From contig OX328125.1 of the NCBI GenBank assembly GCA_946811695.1, positions 42,528,709-42,592,708 of the forward strand: a stretch of 64,000 nucleotides of DNA. Reading direction: 5' to 3'. The notes beneath the pieces are model-generated. The model had not been told where the DNA came from. It worked only from the letters and a program-made list of their open reading frames with translations, and did no database searches. Shown here one piece after another: positions 21,931 to 33,900 of this stretch (positions within the stretch are counted from its first letter, which is position 1; every line of letters begins with the position of its first letter). The translations under genes were made by a program, and so were the position numbers. Source of the DNA: Gonocerus acuteangulatus (taxonomy: Eukaryota; Arthropoda; Insecta; Hemiptera; Coreidae).

Positions 21931-22917
21931 TATTTCCCATAGTTGCCATTTAAAAAGAAAAGAATATATAAAAATAAATAAATAAAGATGACAGAAGATT
22001 ACTTATACGCCTATAAATTATCGTATTTTGCTTGCGGCAGTACTCAAACGAGGTTGTTTTTACCCCAATTTATTTATTTATACATCAGTGAGACAGCGAA
22101 AAGTCTTTTTAAAGTACTTTTTGACTGAAGTACTTTAAAAAGACGGGTACTTCGTAAAGCTAAGTGAAGAAATAAAAATATCGTAAGTTAAATGATATCA
22201 AATTATAAATCATACAACTTTTAGTGGTATGAATACATTAGATGCGACATCACGAACAGCCTTTAACATGTTTTACCAAGTGTAACTATGGTGAACGTAA
22301 TTGTCGAAATTGATGGTCTATTCTTTCTTTTATCTTGATATAATCTTGCTTTCCATCAGGACGAATCTAAAGATCCTCCCTAAATACTAACATCTTGTTA
22401 TTTTAGAATTGCCATTATATTTCTACAAAATAATCTATACTACTAAGTAGTGAATGAGTATGTGTGGGAGAAATAGTGAGAGAATGATAGATACAGCGAG
22501 TAAAATTGTTATTTATAATTTAAATTATTTGATTTGATTTAAATAATAGAACATTTGGTAAAGAAAAGTAAAAATTAAAAGTGTATAAACTTCTCTAATA
22601 TTTCCTACTGAAAATTCTGACTTTAGTTCGCCAACTTTTGAATAGTTCTTCACCCTAATTCCGACTTAGGACTTTCTAAAACCCAAAGAATTCATCCGTT
22701 TAAAACTATTCAACACAAATTAGGTAATTCGCGCTTAGAAATGCCTTACTTCTTTATTTATTTCTTACTTCCTTATTTAGTCACTCTTTTGAAAGTTTCT
22801 AAAAACTTCTAAAACTTTTAAGAGATCCCCTAAACCTCTTAGATAGTTATTCAAGTTAATCGCAAGTCATCATTTTTTTTTTCTCAGCGAAATATTCAAA
22901 CGAAAATCCTTTATAAA

Positions 22918-22986
<69 letters not shown>

Positions 22987-24421
22987 ACATAATATGATAA
23001 AAAATAATAGGAAGTTAAATGATATTCCAGGAGATGGTTAGGTACCTTGGATTTTAGAAAAACAGTCAGTAATGTCTGTTAATGTTTATATTACTAAACC
23101 ATCCTTTTCAAGTTATTTTTGTTTCATGTAGCATTAAATACACTTCTCTTTATCATGTTTTGGTTGGTTAAACTTATTTATTATGACTGAATATGTTATG
23201 CTTTGGGAATTCGATAAAGTAGAAAATGCTGCTTCGACTTATCGAAGCCTTGTTGAAATATGTAGATGGCAGTCTTCAAAACTCATTAAGGGGCAGAAAC
23301 ATGAAGCTTTCTTGAATTTAAAAACAAAAGATTTTTTTCAGAAAAAGCAATGAAAATTTGGTTTTCTGGGCAACCTCTTATACAAGATGGTAAATCTATT
23401 TTAGATTGAAGGTGTTTCATTGATTTTATCCTTATAGCACGCCATTAAAAACCTACGCCCCATTTCTTATGGGACCTGGTATTTAAGATTTTCGATTCCT
23501 ACAAGAATAGTATCTATATAGGAACATGACTATACAACTGAATCTTAGTTAACATATTGACTGCCAAGTACGAGATAACTAGTAAGTTAAGTTAAACTAT
23601 GAGAATACTTGTAGGAAACTGCATTATTACCCAGGACGCGAAATTCTTGGACGCAACAGAGACCACAAATTCAACATCAGAAACGCGAAAACTGCAAAAA
23701 AAAAGCAAAACAAAATCCACATTTCGAGCCGGGGAGTTATGTATCCCTCAATCTTAATGTCGTTGTGATCGTAATTTTAAACTCTTTTTAGTCAAACTCA
23801 GCTCGTACATAGAAAAACAAATAAATAATGAACATTTTACGGCGATTTTAGTTTTTTTTTTGTCTCCCCCTTTTTTAACTAACCTGTACCATATTTAAAT
23901 ATTCACACGTTGGTAGCAAATAGAATATTTAGTAAATGTTTATGGAAAGAGCAAATGATTTTCTTAAGAATATTAATATTGCTGAATTACTTCTATGAGG
24001 CAGAAGGGTCAAGGGAGAACGAATAATTCCCGATGATCGCCCGTATTTGTATCTATAATTTTCTGAACTCCCAATTCTATTAATCGATTTTCAGGCCTCT
24101 CAGATATCAGGCCAGTCAGTGGCTTACCTCGTGAGTAGTGGTGTACCGTCCAGGTAAGCCAACAGATCTAGGTTTACCTCAAGATGCGGTTTATCTCAAG
24201 TCCACACACACAGAGCAGTCCGGCGGTGACGTCACCGAGCAGCTGACCTGGTGGCTTTAGCTCCATCTAATGCCTGTATTGAGCTTAGGGTAGGCTTCTA
24301 ATGTTAGAAATAAAAGAAGAAGTGTAGTAATACATTGAGTTAAGTTTCGTTATTATTGTGAAATAGTAAGATGTTATTTAGTCTGTATGAAATGAAAGCA
24401 TTATTAATTTATTTAAAGGAG
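21931..24421. other. Unassigned DNA
   Basis: Includes a copy of the TTTATTTATTTATACATCAG retroposon tail (22,069-22,105) and a hairpin with arms TCTTTTTAAAGTACTTT and AAAGTACTTTAAAAAGA near 22,106-22,143. A (TA)n(TG)n tract spans 22,921-22,986. A GC-richer patch at 24,100-24,300 has no family match. No gene recognised. Confidence 0.4.
22921..22986. repeat. Compound (TA)n(TG)n microsatellite
   Basis: About 24 TA units run directly into about nine TG units. Confidence 0.9.
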
Positions 24422-25130
24422 CACCGCAATTAAAAAAGTCCGACTCGCAGGAACTGCATCATCTTAGCGCGGTTCCGTTCTTATCCGAAGTGCGATTAGT
24501 AAAGGAATAGTAGCAGCTATCGGTAGGTTTTGATCTTTCGTTAAAAATATAAAATAAAATCTCAAAAAGAAGGAAGCTTAAAGCGCCACATATGGAAACT
24601 GGCAGTTTTCTAAGCGGATGGGACTCTCCCGTCATCGCGACGCTCACTCTAGGAAAACTCTATTACCAATATGATTCTTATTTTCTCAGCTTTAATGAAA
24701 TACTCATTCCACCGTTAAATAAACTTAAAAAACAAAAGTGAGGTAAACAGTGACAAAAACCCGTTTAAAATAACAAAACTAACACTTTCGTAGTTTTAAG
24801 CACTTACTTCTCCGACTGACATTGCCCAATCGAAATTTGCTTCAGAATCTTTTTTTTAGAGAATTTAGTAAGCTTTTGAATGGTTACATCGTACTTCCCA
24901 CGATTTCTTAACTGTTTTGAAGAAATTAAGGGGGGAAAATGGTGCTAATACCTACCGATAGCTGCTATATTCCTTCACTAATCGCACTTGAGATAAGAAC
25001 GGAACCGCGCTAAGATGAAACAGTTCCTGCGGGTCGGACTTTTTTTTTGTCAGACAAATTAATGTGTTATGTTTATATTATAATATAAATATTATGTTTA
25101 TAAGAAGAGCAAATCACTTTAATTGCGGTG
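24422..25130. mobile_element. MITE with long inverted ends (AAGAACGGA family)
   Basis: Outer 13-mers CACCGCAATTAAA and TTTAATTGCGGTG bracket it. Inside, about 95-bp inverted arms read AAAAAGTCCGACTCGCAGGA, CATCTTAGCGCGGTTCCG and CAGCTATCGGTAGGT on the left, mirrored at 24,951-25,048. The middle (24,780-24,930) contains the AAGCACTTACTTCTCCGA block of the hairpin TE at 25.9-31.5 kb, so the two families share an internal module. No transposase. Superfamily unknown. Confidence 0.8.
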
Positions 25131-25850
25131 TAAAATTTTGTTGCTAGCTAAATCTAAGTATTATATAAGCTCATAAGGAAAAAATGGTGCTAATGACTCA
25201 GATTTCGATACACCATAAAAGAAAAAAAAATTAAGGACAATATACAAAGATTCCGAACTATTTCATGTCCGTTAATAAAATATTTTATTCTAATCCCAAT
25301 AACGCAACACTTATACACAAATAAACTTTTTTTAGGTATCTATTTAATACGTATAAAATAAGATTATAATGAGCAATCCGCTGTGGCATACACCAAGTAC
25401 TACCACCGTGTGGAGTGCAACTAGTATAGACCGGTACGTCAGTACCACTGTTGTATGTAAAGAGCGGCTGTTCTGATACTGGCAAAAATTAGAAATCCTA
25501 CATTCCTACAGTTGTTTGGAGGCTTATCTTTATGACCCTAGAAAGGAACTTACAGATGACGAGGGTCCACCGGGCGATACCTGTACTGGGAATGCACTCC
25601 ACCCTAAGCCTCCTTGCTCCTCACCTTTGAATTCATATGATTTCGTTCAATGAATTTAAAAAAAAAAAATAATAAATAGATAAAAACTTCTGAAAATAGG
25701 GAATACCAAAAACAATTCTAAAGAACGAAATCAACACCAGTACAGTAATCTAGATATTCATAGGGCATCTTCGAATTCCGAGATACCGTTGAAACAAAAT
25801 ATTGTTTCTATATATACGTATCCTGTTTTATTGACTAATACATTTGACTA
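25131..25850. other. Unassigned DNA
   Basis: No gene recognised. A small frame at 25,285-25,485 (minus) contains TSCTPHGGSTWCMP but no known domain. A GC-richer patch lies at 25,370-25,620. Confidence 0.4.
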
Positions 25851-27005
25851 CTATAAGCAATCACAAAAATAACGAGCAGTGAAAAAAAACTGTAGGAAAC
25901 ACACAAAAAGATTCGTTCAAATGAACGAAATTACCTATGTTTTAAGCACTTATTTCTCCAAATATGACCATCCCATCGCAAATGTCTTCAAAACATTTTT
26001 TGTAGAAAATTTAGTAACCTTTCGAATGGTAATCTTTTGCTTGCCAAGTTTCCAAACCGTTTTCGTGATATTAATGAAAATATACGAAGTTCCCAAAACT
26101 TTTCATGTCTAAAAATGAAATATTTTATTTTAATCCTTCCTTTACTCCAAACGTAACCAAATTTTCAACATATTAGTTTTGATAAAATTCAAACATGCAG
26201 AAAATGTTTCAACTGAAGCCCATGATTCTAAGTACCAAAATCAAAGACAAAAAGAACAGTTCGAATAAGCGAAATCAATTACTTTAATGTTTTAAGCACT
26301 TATTTCTCCGATTGACATCGCCTAATCAAAACTTTCATTAGAACCTTTTTTGTAGAGCATTTAGTATGCATTCTAATGGTAATCTTTTGTTTACCAAGAT
26401 TCTCAACCTTTTTCGAGATATTAAGGAAAGTATACAAAGTTACCAAAACTTTTCATGTCTGTTCATAAAATATTTTATTCTAACCCTTCCTTAACTCCAA
26501 ACGTAACATAACTTTCAACATATTAGTTTTAATGAAAGTAGAACATGCAGATAATGTTTCAACTGAATCCCGTGGTTCTAAGTACCCAAACCAAAAACGG
26601 TATTCAAAAACTATTTTTCCAATTTTCTCGAAAACGGTTAAAGCTATCGCCTTGAAAATGGTTTCATTCGTTTTCCTAGCCCAAGAAGCCTATAAAAAGA
26701 GTACTTACAAGCTTATGAACTCAAAAATGTAAGCGTTACGATTTTTTCTGCGCGAATTTCGCCCCAAACGCCATCTTCCAGTGGGCGGATTTTGCTGGTT
26801 AACGAACTTGACCTTTCAAATTGGACGACTGACTTTTGTACCAAATTTCATCAAAATCGGACCATCAGGGAAGCCAGAAATGAGCGAACAGACAAATATA
26901 TATATATATACAAATTTGAACCACCGTTATTTTCGGTCTCTAGGCGTTCTGAAACGCGAAATTTTCTTGTCGGCACCTCCGGATTGTTTCATTGTATCAA
27001 CCTTT
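25851..27005 (+). mobile_element. Hairpin TE, copy A (3' end merged into palindrome)
   Basis: Two internal subunits start AAGCACTTATTTCTCCAA/GA (25,945 and 26,293). They are followed by the body AACGGTATTCAAAAACTATT, GCGCGAATTTCGCCCCAAAC, GTGGGCGGATTTTGCTGG, a short TA run and the terminal part CCACCGTTATTTTCGGTCTC up to GGATTGTTTCATTGTATCAA. The terminal hairpin is not directly attached; instead the copy runs into the palindrome whose centre holds the hairpin. Non-coding; the in-frame stretches across the body are incidental. Confidence 0.8.
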
Positions 27006-27774
27006 TCGAAAGCTTACTAAATAGTCTACAAAAAAGGTTCTGAAGAAAGTTTTGAATAAGCGATGTCAATCGGAGAAATAAGTGCATAAACTTTGAAGTC
27101 ATTAATTTTGTTTATTCTTTTTGTCTGTTTTTATTCCTTGCTTTTTTTTAATTTCTTATAGTTGGATAATGTATTTGACAATAAAACATATTAAGTAAAA
27201 TAAGGACAACAATTCATTGTTAGAAATATAGCTTGCCAAGAGAAAGAGATTCGATGACGTCTTTTGAATATTTTCAATTGCCTTTATGCTGGTGGTTTTT
27301 TATTTTATTTTTTAATTGGTTTTATTTGGAACACATATATATTTTTTAGCGCGGTTCCTCCCTCCCCCATAGGGAGGAACCCCGCTTATAGTTCCTCCCT
27401 ATGGGGGAGGGAGGAACCGCGCTAAAAAATATATATGTGTTCCAAATAAAACCAATTAAAAAATAAAATAAAAAACCACCAGCATAAAGGCAATTGAAAA
27501 TATTCAAAAGACGTCATCGAATCTCTTTCTCTTGGCAAGCTATATTTCTAACAATGAATTGTTGTCCTTATTTTACTTAATCTGTTTTATTGTCAAATAC
27601 ATTATCCAACTATAAGAAATTAAAAAAAAGCAAGGAATAAAAACAGACAAAAAGAATAAACGAAATTAATGACTTCAAAGTTTATGCACTTATTTCTCCG
27701 ATTGACATCGCTTATTCAAAACTTTCTTCAGAACCTTTTTTGTAGACCATTTAGCCATTTAGTAAGCTTTCGAA
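27006..27774. repeat. Near-perfect palindrome centred on the TE hairpin
   Basis: The arms 27,006-27,379 and 27,392-27,774 are reverse complements with only scattered single differences and one gap of about nine bases, separated by 12 bases (centre about 27,385). At the centre, two copies of the terminal hairpin (GGTTCCTCCC...GGGAGGAACC) face each other. The arms carry the 5' part of the hairpin TE (TTCTCCGATTGACATCGC, ATATTTCTAACAATGAATTG). It looks like a recent head-to-head duplication. Confidence 0.85.
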
Positions 27775-27937
27775 TGGTAACCTTTCGCTTCCCAAGAGTT
27801 TCAACCGTTTTCGAGATATTAATGAAACTATACGAAGTTACCAAAACTTTACATTATTTCTAGCAACAGAATATTGGTCTCATTCTACCTATCCTGTTTT
27901 ACACAAATACATTTTCCTAACATAAGATATTACAAAA

Positions 27938-28000
27938 ATAAAAAAAGTCCGATTCGCAGGAACTGCGTCATCTTAGCGCGGTTCCGTTCTTATCTCTAGT
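27938..28000 (-). repeat. Solo end of the AAGAACGGA MITE family
   Basis: AAAAAAAGTCCGATTCGCAGG, shortened here to its first 20 bases AAAAAAGTCCGATTCGCAGG, then AACTGCGTCATCTTAGCGCG and GTTCCGTTCTTATCTCTAGT: the terminal repeat of the MITE at 24,422. No mirrored partner within 1 kb. It sits inside the hairpin-TE cluster, interrupting copy B. Confidence 0.7.
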
Positions 28001-28189
28001 GTTTATGAAGGCATAGAATAGAAACAGTTATTACTTTGTTTAGATCAATAGCGAAACACCTATCCAAATGAAATCTCAAACAAACCAGTCTTGAAAGGTC
28101 TTGATTTACAACCTTACCTGTATGGGTCAGCTATCCCATAAGTCGGGCAGAAAGGCCTCCGCTCTTAGGCATTTGGAAAGCCTTGGGAT

Positions 28190-28680
28190 CTCTCTCTTTG
28201 AACGCTACATTTTTAACAATAAATTGATCTTCTTATTTTACTTAATCTGTTTTATTGTCAAATACACTATCCGACTATAAGCAATTTAAAAATAACAAGG
28301 AATAAAATAAACAAAAAGAACCGTTCGAATAAAAGTAATCAATTACTTTAAAGTTTTAAGCACTTATTTCTCCGATTGACATCGCCCAATTAAAACTTTC
28401 TTTAGAACCTTTTTTGTAGAGCATTTAGTAAGCTTTCGAATGGTAACCTTCTGGTTCCCAAGATTGTCAACTGTTTTAGAGATACTAACGAAAGTATACA
28501 AAGTTACCAAAACTTTTTTTGTCTGTTAATAAAATATTTTATTCTAACCCTTCCTTTACTCTAAACGTAACAAAAATTTCAACATATTAGTGTTGATGAA
28601 ACTTGAACATACAGAAAATGTTTCACCTGTATCCCATAATTCTAAGTACCAAAATCAAAGACAAAGAACCCTCCCTAGGA
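28190..28680 (+). mobile_element. Hairpin TE, copy B (partial)
   Basis: Starts at the family's 5' part (CATTTTTAACAATAAATTGA) and runs through AAGCACTTATTTCTCCGATT and the CTAACCCTTCCTTTACTCTA block, then stops near AAATCAAAGACAAAGAACCC without the 3' half. Confidence 0.7.
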
Positions 28681-28689
28681 AGGACGCTA

Positions 28690-29471
28690 GGCAGTTGAAA
28701 AGCTATATATCTTGGAAATCCATATCTCTAACATTAAATTGTTTTTCTTATTTTTCTTAACCTGTTTTATTTTCAAATACATTATCCAACAACAAGCAAT
28801 TAAAAAATAACAAGGAATAAAAAACAGACAAAAAGAACAGTTCGAATAAGCGAAATCAATTACTTTAAAGTTTTAAGCTCTTATTTCTCCGATTGACATC
28901 GCCTAATCAAAACTTTTATTAGAACCTTTTTTTTAGAGCATTTAATAAGCTTTCTAATGGTATTCTTCCGTTTACCAAGATTCTCAACCTTTTTCGAGAT
29001 ATTAAGGAAAGTATACAAAGTTACCAGAACTTTTTATGTCTGTTAATAAAATATTTTATTCTAACCCTTCCTAAACTCCAAACGTAACAAAAATTTCAAC
29101 ATATTAGTTTTAATGAAAGTAGAACATGCAGAAATTGTTTCAACTGAATCCCATGATTCTAAGTACCCAAACCAAAAACGGTATTCAAAAAATATCTTTC
29201 CAATTTTCTCGAAAACGGTTAAAGCTATCGCCTTGAAAATTGTTTCATTCGTTTTCCTAGCCCAAGAAGTCTATAAAACGAGTACTTACAAGCTTATGAA
29301 CTCAAAAGCGTAAGCGTTACGTTTTTTTTGCGCGAATTTCGCCCCAAACGCCATCTTCCAGTGGGCGGATTCTGCTGGTTAACAAACTTGACCTTTTAAA
29401 TTGGACGACGGATTTTTGTACCAAATTTCATCACAATCGGACCATTAGGGAAGCCAGAAATGAGCGAACAG

Positions 29472-29562
<91 letters not shown>

Positions 29563-29699
29563 AATTTGAACCACCGTTATTTTCTGTCTCTAGGGGTTCT
29601 GAAACGCGAAATTTTCTAGTCAGCACTTTCGGATTGTTTCATTGTATCAACCTCATAAGCGGGGTTCCTCCCTATGGGGGAGGGAGGAACCGCGCTAAA
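28690..29699 (+). mobile_element. Hairpin TE, copy C
   Basis: Complete to the 3' end: 5' part (ATATCTCTAACATTAAATTG), one subunit (CTCTTATTTCTCCGATTGAC), body (AACGGTATTCAAAAAATATC), GTGGGCGGATTCTGCTGG, the (TA)n tract at 29,477-29,560, CCACCGTTATTTTCTGTCTC and the terminal hairpin GGTTCCTCCC-tatgggggag-GGAGGAACC followed by GCGCTAAAA. The next copy begins at once, joined to an internal position of the family (AGAACAGTTCGAATAAGCGA). Confidence 0.85.
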
Positions 29700-30340
29700 A
29701 AAGAACAGTTCGAATAAGCGAAATCAATTACTTTAAAGGTTTAAGCACTTATTTCTCCGATTGACATCGCCTAATCAAAACTTTCATTAGAACCATTTTT
29801 GTAGAGCATTTAGTAAGCTTTCTAATGGTAATCTTACGTTTCGCAAAATTCTCAACCTTTTTTGAAATATTAAGGAAAGTATACAAAGTTACCAAAATTT
29901 GTTATGTCTGGTAATAAAATATTTTATTCTAACCCTTCCTTAACCCCAAACGTAACAAAAATTTCAACATATTAGTTTTAATGAAAGTAGAACATGCAGA
30001 AAATGTTTCAACTGAATCCCATGATTCTAAGTACCCAAGCCAAAAACGGTATTCAAAAACTATTTTTCCAATTTTCTCGAAAAAGGTTAAAGCTATCGCC
30101 TTGAAAATGGTTTCATTCGTTTTCCTAGCCCAAGAAGCCTATAAAAAGAGTACTTACAAGCTTATGAACTCGAAAACGTAAGCGTTACGATTTTTTCTGC
30201 GCGAATTTCGCCCCAAACGCCATCTTCCAGTGGGCGGATTTTGCTGGTTAACGAACTTGACCTTTCAAATTGGACGACGGATTTTTGTACCAAATTTCAT
30301 CAATATCGGACCATCAGGGAAGCCAGAAATGAGCGAACAG

Positions 30341-30435
<95 letters not shown>

Positions 30436-30576
30436 CAAATTTGAACCACCGTTATTTTCGGTCTCTAGGGGTTCTGAAACGCGAAATTTTCTAGTTGGCA
30501 CTTCCGGATTGTTTCATTGTATCAACCCAATAAGCGGGGTTCCTCCCTATGGGGGAGGGAGGAACCGCGCTAAAAG
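29700..30576 (+). mobile_element. Hairpin TE, copy D (tandem)
   Basis: A 5'-truncated unit of about 877 bases in direct tandem with copy C, ending in the same hairpin + GCGCTAAAA. The (TA)n at 30,345-30,436 is interrupted by ACATATA blocks. The junction to copy E again joins the 3' end to an internal point of the family (GCAATAAAAAACTAAGGG), where A-runs could provide microhomology. Confidence 0.85.
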
Positions 30577-31266
30577 CAATAAAAAACTAAGGGAAAGAAA
30601 CAAAAATTACAAAAAGAACGACAAAAACACGTTCATAAGAACTAAACAGACGTATTTGAAGTTTTAAGCACTTATTTCTTCGATTGACATCACCTAATCA
30701 AAAATTGTTTACGAATCCTTTTTGTAGAGAATTTAGAAAGCTTTCAAATATATCCTATCCACTTATCAACATTTCCCCCGGTTTTCAACCGTGTTCGAGA
30801 TATTAATGAAAGTATAAGAAGTTCCCAAAACTTTTCATGTCTGTTCATAAAATATTTTATTCTAACCCTTCCTTAACTCCAAACGTAACCAAAAGTTTAA
30901 AATATTAGTTTTGAGAAATCCGAACATGCTGAAAATGTTTCAAATGAATCGCATTATTTTAAGTACCAAAACCAAAAACATTATTCAGCAACTATTTTTC
31001 CAATTTTCTCGAAAATGGTTAAAGCTATCGCCTTAAAAATGGTTATATTCGTTTTCCTAGGCCAAGAAGCCTATAAAACGAGTACTTGCATGCATATGAA
31101 GTAAGCGGAACGATTTTTTTTTCGCGCGACATTCGCTCCAAAAAACATGTTCCGTTGGGCGGATTCTCCTGGTTAACGAACTTGACCTTTCTAATTAGAC
31201 GCAAGATTTCCAACCACCAAATTTCATCAAAATCGGACCATTATTGAGCCCGGAAAAGCGCGAACA

Positions 31267-31324
<58 letters not shown>

Positions 31325-31470
31325 AAAATTTGAACCACCGTTATTTTCGGCCTCTAGGCTTTAGGGGTTCTGAAACGCAAAATTTTCTAGTCAGCACTAC
31401 CGGATTGTTTCATGTGATCAACCTTATAAGCGGGGTTCCTCCCTATGAAGGGAGGGAGGAATCGCGCTAA
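30577..31470 (+). mobile_element. Hairpin TE, copy E (tandem, more diverged)
   Basis: Same order of blocks with more substitutions (ACATGTTCCGTTGGGCGGAT replaces the CCATCTTCCAGTGGGCGGAT of copies A and D). (TA)n at 31,270-31,321. Terminal hairpin GGTTCCTCCC...GGGAGGAATC, then GCGCTAAAA and an A-rich flank. Confidence 0.8.
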
Positions 31471-33108
31471 AAAAAATTAAATTAAAAAAAAAAAAAGTTT
31501 CATTAGAGCCCATTGGGACAGATAGCAGGTCATTCTGGGGCACTAGGAATATTGCGTCGTCAGTTCTATGCTCCAGCCCCCTAACTGTGCGGATGACCAT
31601 TAATAGCTGTGCCAAGGGACGATCTCGGCCTTATTTCGATAAGAAAGGCAAAATTTTACTCTGGCATGTACGGATTATAGAAGTAACAAAGTTATCTTAA
31701 TCATAGGAAAAAAATTAGAGCTAGCCCCTGTGACATGTCCTTGTTCACAAAGTCCTAGTGGATTTAGAAAGACAAACAAATTGTACCAAATACATTCAAA
31801 TATCATTCGTGAAAGACATCAAAACACAAATTGATATATGGAAAGACCTTAAGCCCAATAGATAGTCTTTAGCCTCAGAAATACATGTGAGCTCTACCAA
31901 AGCGGCCACCGCCATTGATTATTGAAACATTATTCATAAGATTTATTTAAATTAGCACCGCTTACTTTGAAGAGTACTAATGTTGTACGGTTGCTGACGG
32001 TGGCTCCGCCCACCTACATCCTACTCCAACCAATCAGTCTCCTCGCATTCCCCCATCATATTTCAATTTATGATTTGATTCTATATTATCGACCTCTTTG
32101 TCTCCACTCCTCTTCGGCGTATCATGAGCCAGCATTATTTAAATATTCTAACGCTGGTATTCTTCCCTTGTCAATCTCTCGTTCTTTCCCCTTCGGCGTC
32201 AGGAATTCTGGTTGTCCATCTTACAATGATTCCTTTCTTTGACATAATTATCGTCAGGTCTTATTTCTGAATAAAAGCTCACACAGTGCTACTACTCCAC
32301 AATACATAATAGAACCAGATCTATGTATGCGTGATGAATGTTTACGAAGCGAAGAATTGACTAATAAATTTGAGTGAGTGTTTGTGTGTTTTTTTGTTTG
32401 TTTGTTCAGTGTCTCCCAAAAGTATAGAAATAATTAAATTGTGAAAATAAGCTTGTAAATATTTATCAAAAGTTCTATGTTTTTTAATAGGCCCATAAAG
32501 TATCATTACAAAGGATCAAAATAAGCAGAAATTCAGTCAACATAATTTATTCGTAACATAAAGAGAAGCAAGAATCGATTTACACATGAATTTCATAGGT
32601 CACAAAAAGTTGTCAGAATACGCGTTTCTTAATTCTGAGCTCTTGTCTGGACGCGAGCGCATGACCTTCGTTCAAACTATGTAGTAAAAAGTCAGTCCTA
32701 GCCCAAAACATCCCAACATTTGGATGGTTCAGGTTAATTACCGCTTGCATGAGATGGTATAGGCTAAAGCTGACCGATCAGCCTGTAGTTTCTATGCGGG
32801 AAGCGAGCTATTCTACAACAAGACATTACCATTCGCCCATACCATGAAGTTATAATTTTTTCGTATTAATTAAGATTTTTGCTCACGCTTAATGATATTT
32901 ATGAAACACACTCAATACTGATGAAAATATTGGGACAATTACAATAATATAACTTACAAGTGACGATGTTTTGGCTAATAAATAAACAGTCAAAAAATAA
33001 ATAAATAACAATATTTAAAAAAATATGAGACAACATAATAAGAAATGAGATAATATAAAATCAAATTAAAAAATAAATGTATCAATATAATTAATATAAA
33101 TAGTATTA
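31471..33108. other. Unassigned region; possible LTR-like promoter segment
   Basis: A GC-richer segment at 31,975-32,300 contains TATTTAAATATT (32,136-32,147) and, 120 bases on, AATAAAAGC (32,271-32,279), the arrangement of a TATA box and polyadenylation signal in an LTR. I could not find paired LTRs or a target duplication, so this remains a guess. Other frames are unrecognised. Confidence 0.3.
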
Positions 33109-33409
33109 TGTATATATATAAAAATCACGTGTCTGTCTGTTTGTCTGTCTGTATGTTCGTTCCTTATACAAATCCACACCGTTTGACCGATTTTGACCAA
33201 ACGTGGCACACAGGTAGGTCTCGTCACGGGGAGAGTCATAGGCTAGTTTAAAATCGTCTATAACTCACAATTCGGAGATCACGAGTTCGAAACAATGAAC
33301 CCAAGTAGTTACAGATTTGCATTATAAGATTTTAATATTAATTATTTGGTTTCTATTTTATTTTTGCTTTTATAGATGCAGAAAGTAGGTGTAGCATAGC
33401 ACACCGGGG
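33109..33409 (+). repeat. tRNA-like CACGTG repeat family, single-unit copy
   Basis: (TA)n then AAAATCACGTGTCTGTCTG, one 120-base unit with TTATACAAATCCACACCGTT and GACCAAACGTGGCACACAGG, then the tRNA-like stretch CTCACAATTCGGAGATCACG followed by AGTTCGAAAC (B-box-like), and a tail to TAGCATAGCACACCGGG. The final CTAG end is lost. This is the shortest copy and shows that the internal unit number varies. Confidence 0.8.
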
Positions 33410-33549
33410 GCACATTCTATAAAGTACAAGCAATATTCTAAAAATACCTTATGTTTATTTCCCGATGTAAATTTTATTATATAAATATATTTACGAGTAA
33501 ATATTTGTTTGATATGCGTGCACGGTACGAATTTGTGTGAATGTCTTCC

Positions 33550-33900
33550 TTTAGGTGTGTTCGTCCATGTTACGCCTCATTTTCGAATTGACTCGTCTCT
33601 TAGTCATGTTTTTTATTGTCTTTGGTGTAAGTTTGGTAAGATATAGGCAATTTCGTGTCCTTTAAAGCTGATTTTGCAAGGAAGTCAACTGCCTCGTTCC
33701 CTAGTAATCTCTAGTGCGCTTTAATCCATCTAATTTAAATTGCAACATTCTTCTCTTTACACATAATAAGTAGTATTCTAATGTGTTCGGTCTGTTCGTT
33801 ATGATTTTGGTGTGTCTTAAAAGTTTCTGATTCTTATTTCTAGGCCATAACAAGATCATTAGAGGAAATTGAGATTAGAGAGAAAACTAATTGCCAGACG
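33550..33900 (-). pseudogene. LINE RNase H domain relic
   Basis: The minus strand reads KEKNVAI, a stop, IRWIKAH, then LLGNEAVDFLAKSALKDTKL. WIxxHxGxxGNExVDxLAK is the last active-site region of the RNase H domain of LINE ORF2. Stops interrupt the frame. Nothing of the reverse transcriptase remains nearby. Confidence 0.7.

Noticed and set aside
29396..30667. Frames of 66-145 codons with IYIYIY tracts
   Set aside because: Driven by (TA)n and by the body of a non-coding repeat; the same frame recurs in several tandem TE copies with changes and stops.
31967..32290. Solo LTR with TATA and AATAAA
   Set aside because: No paired LTR, no inverted TG...CA ends with a matching target duplication.
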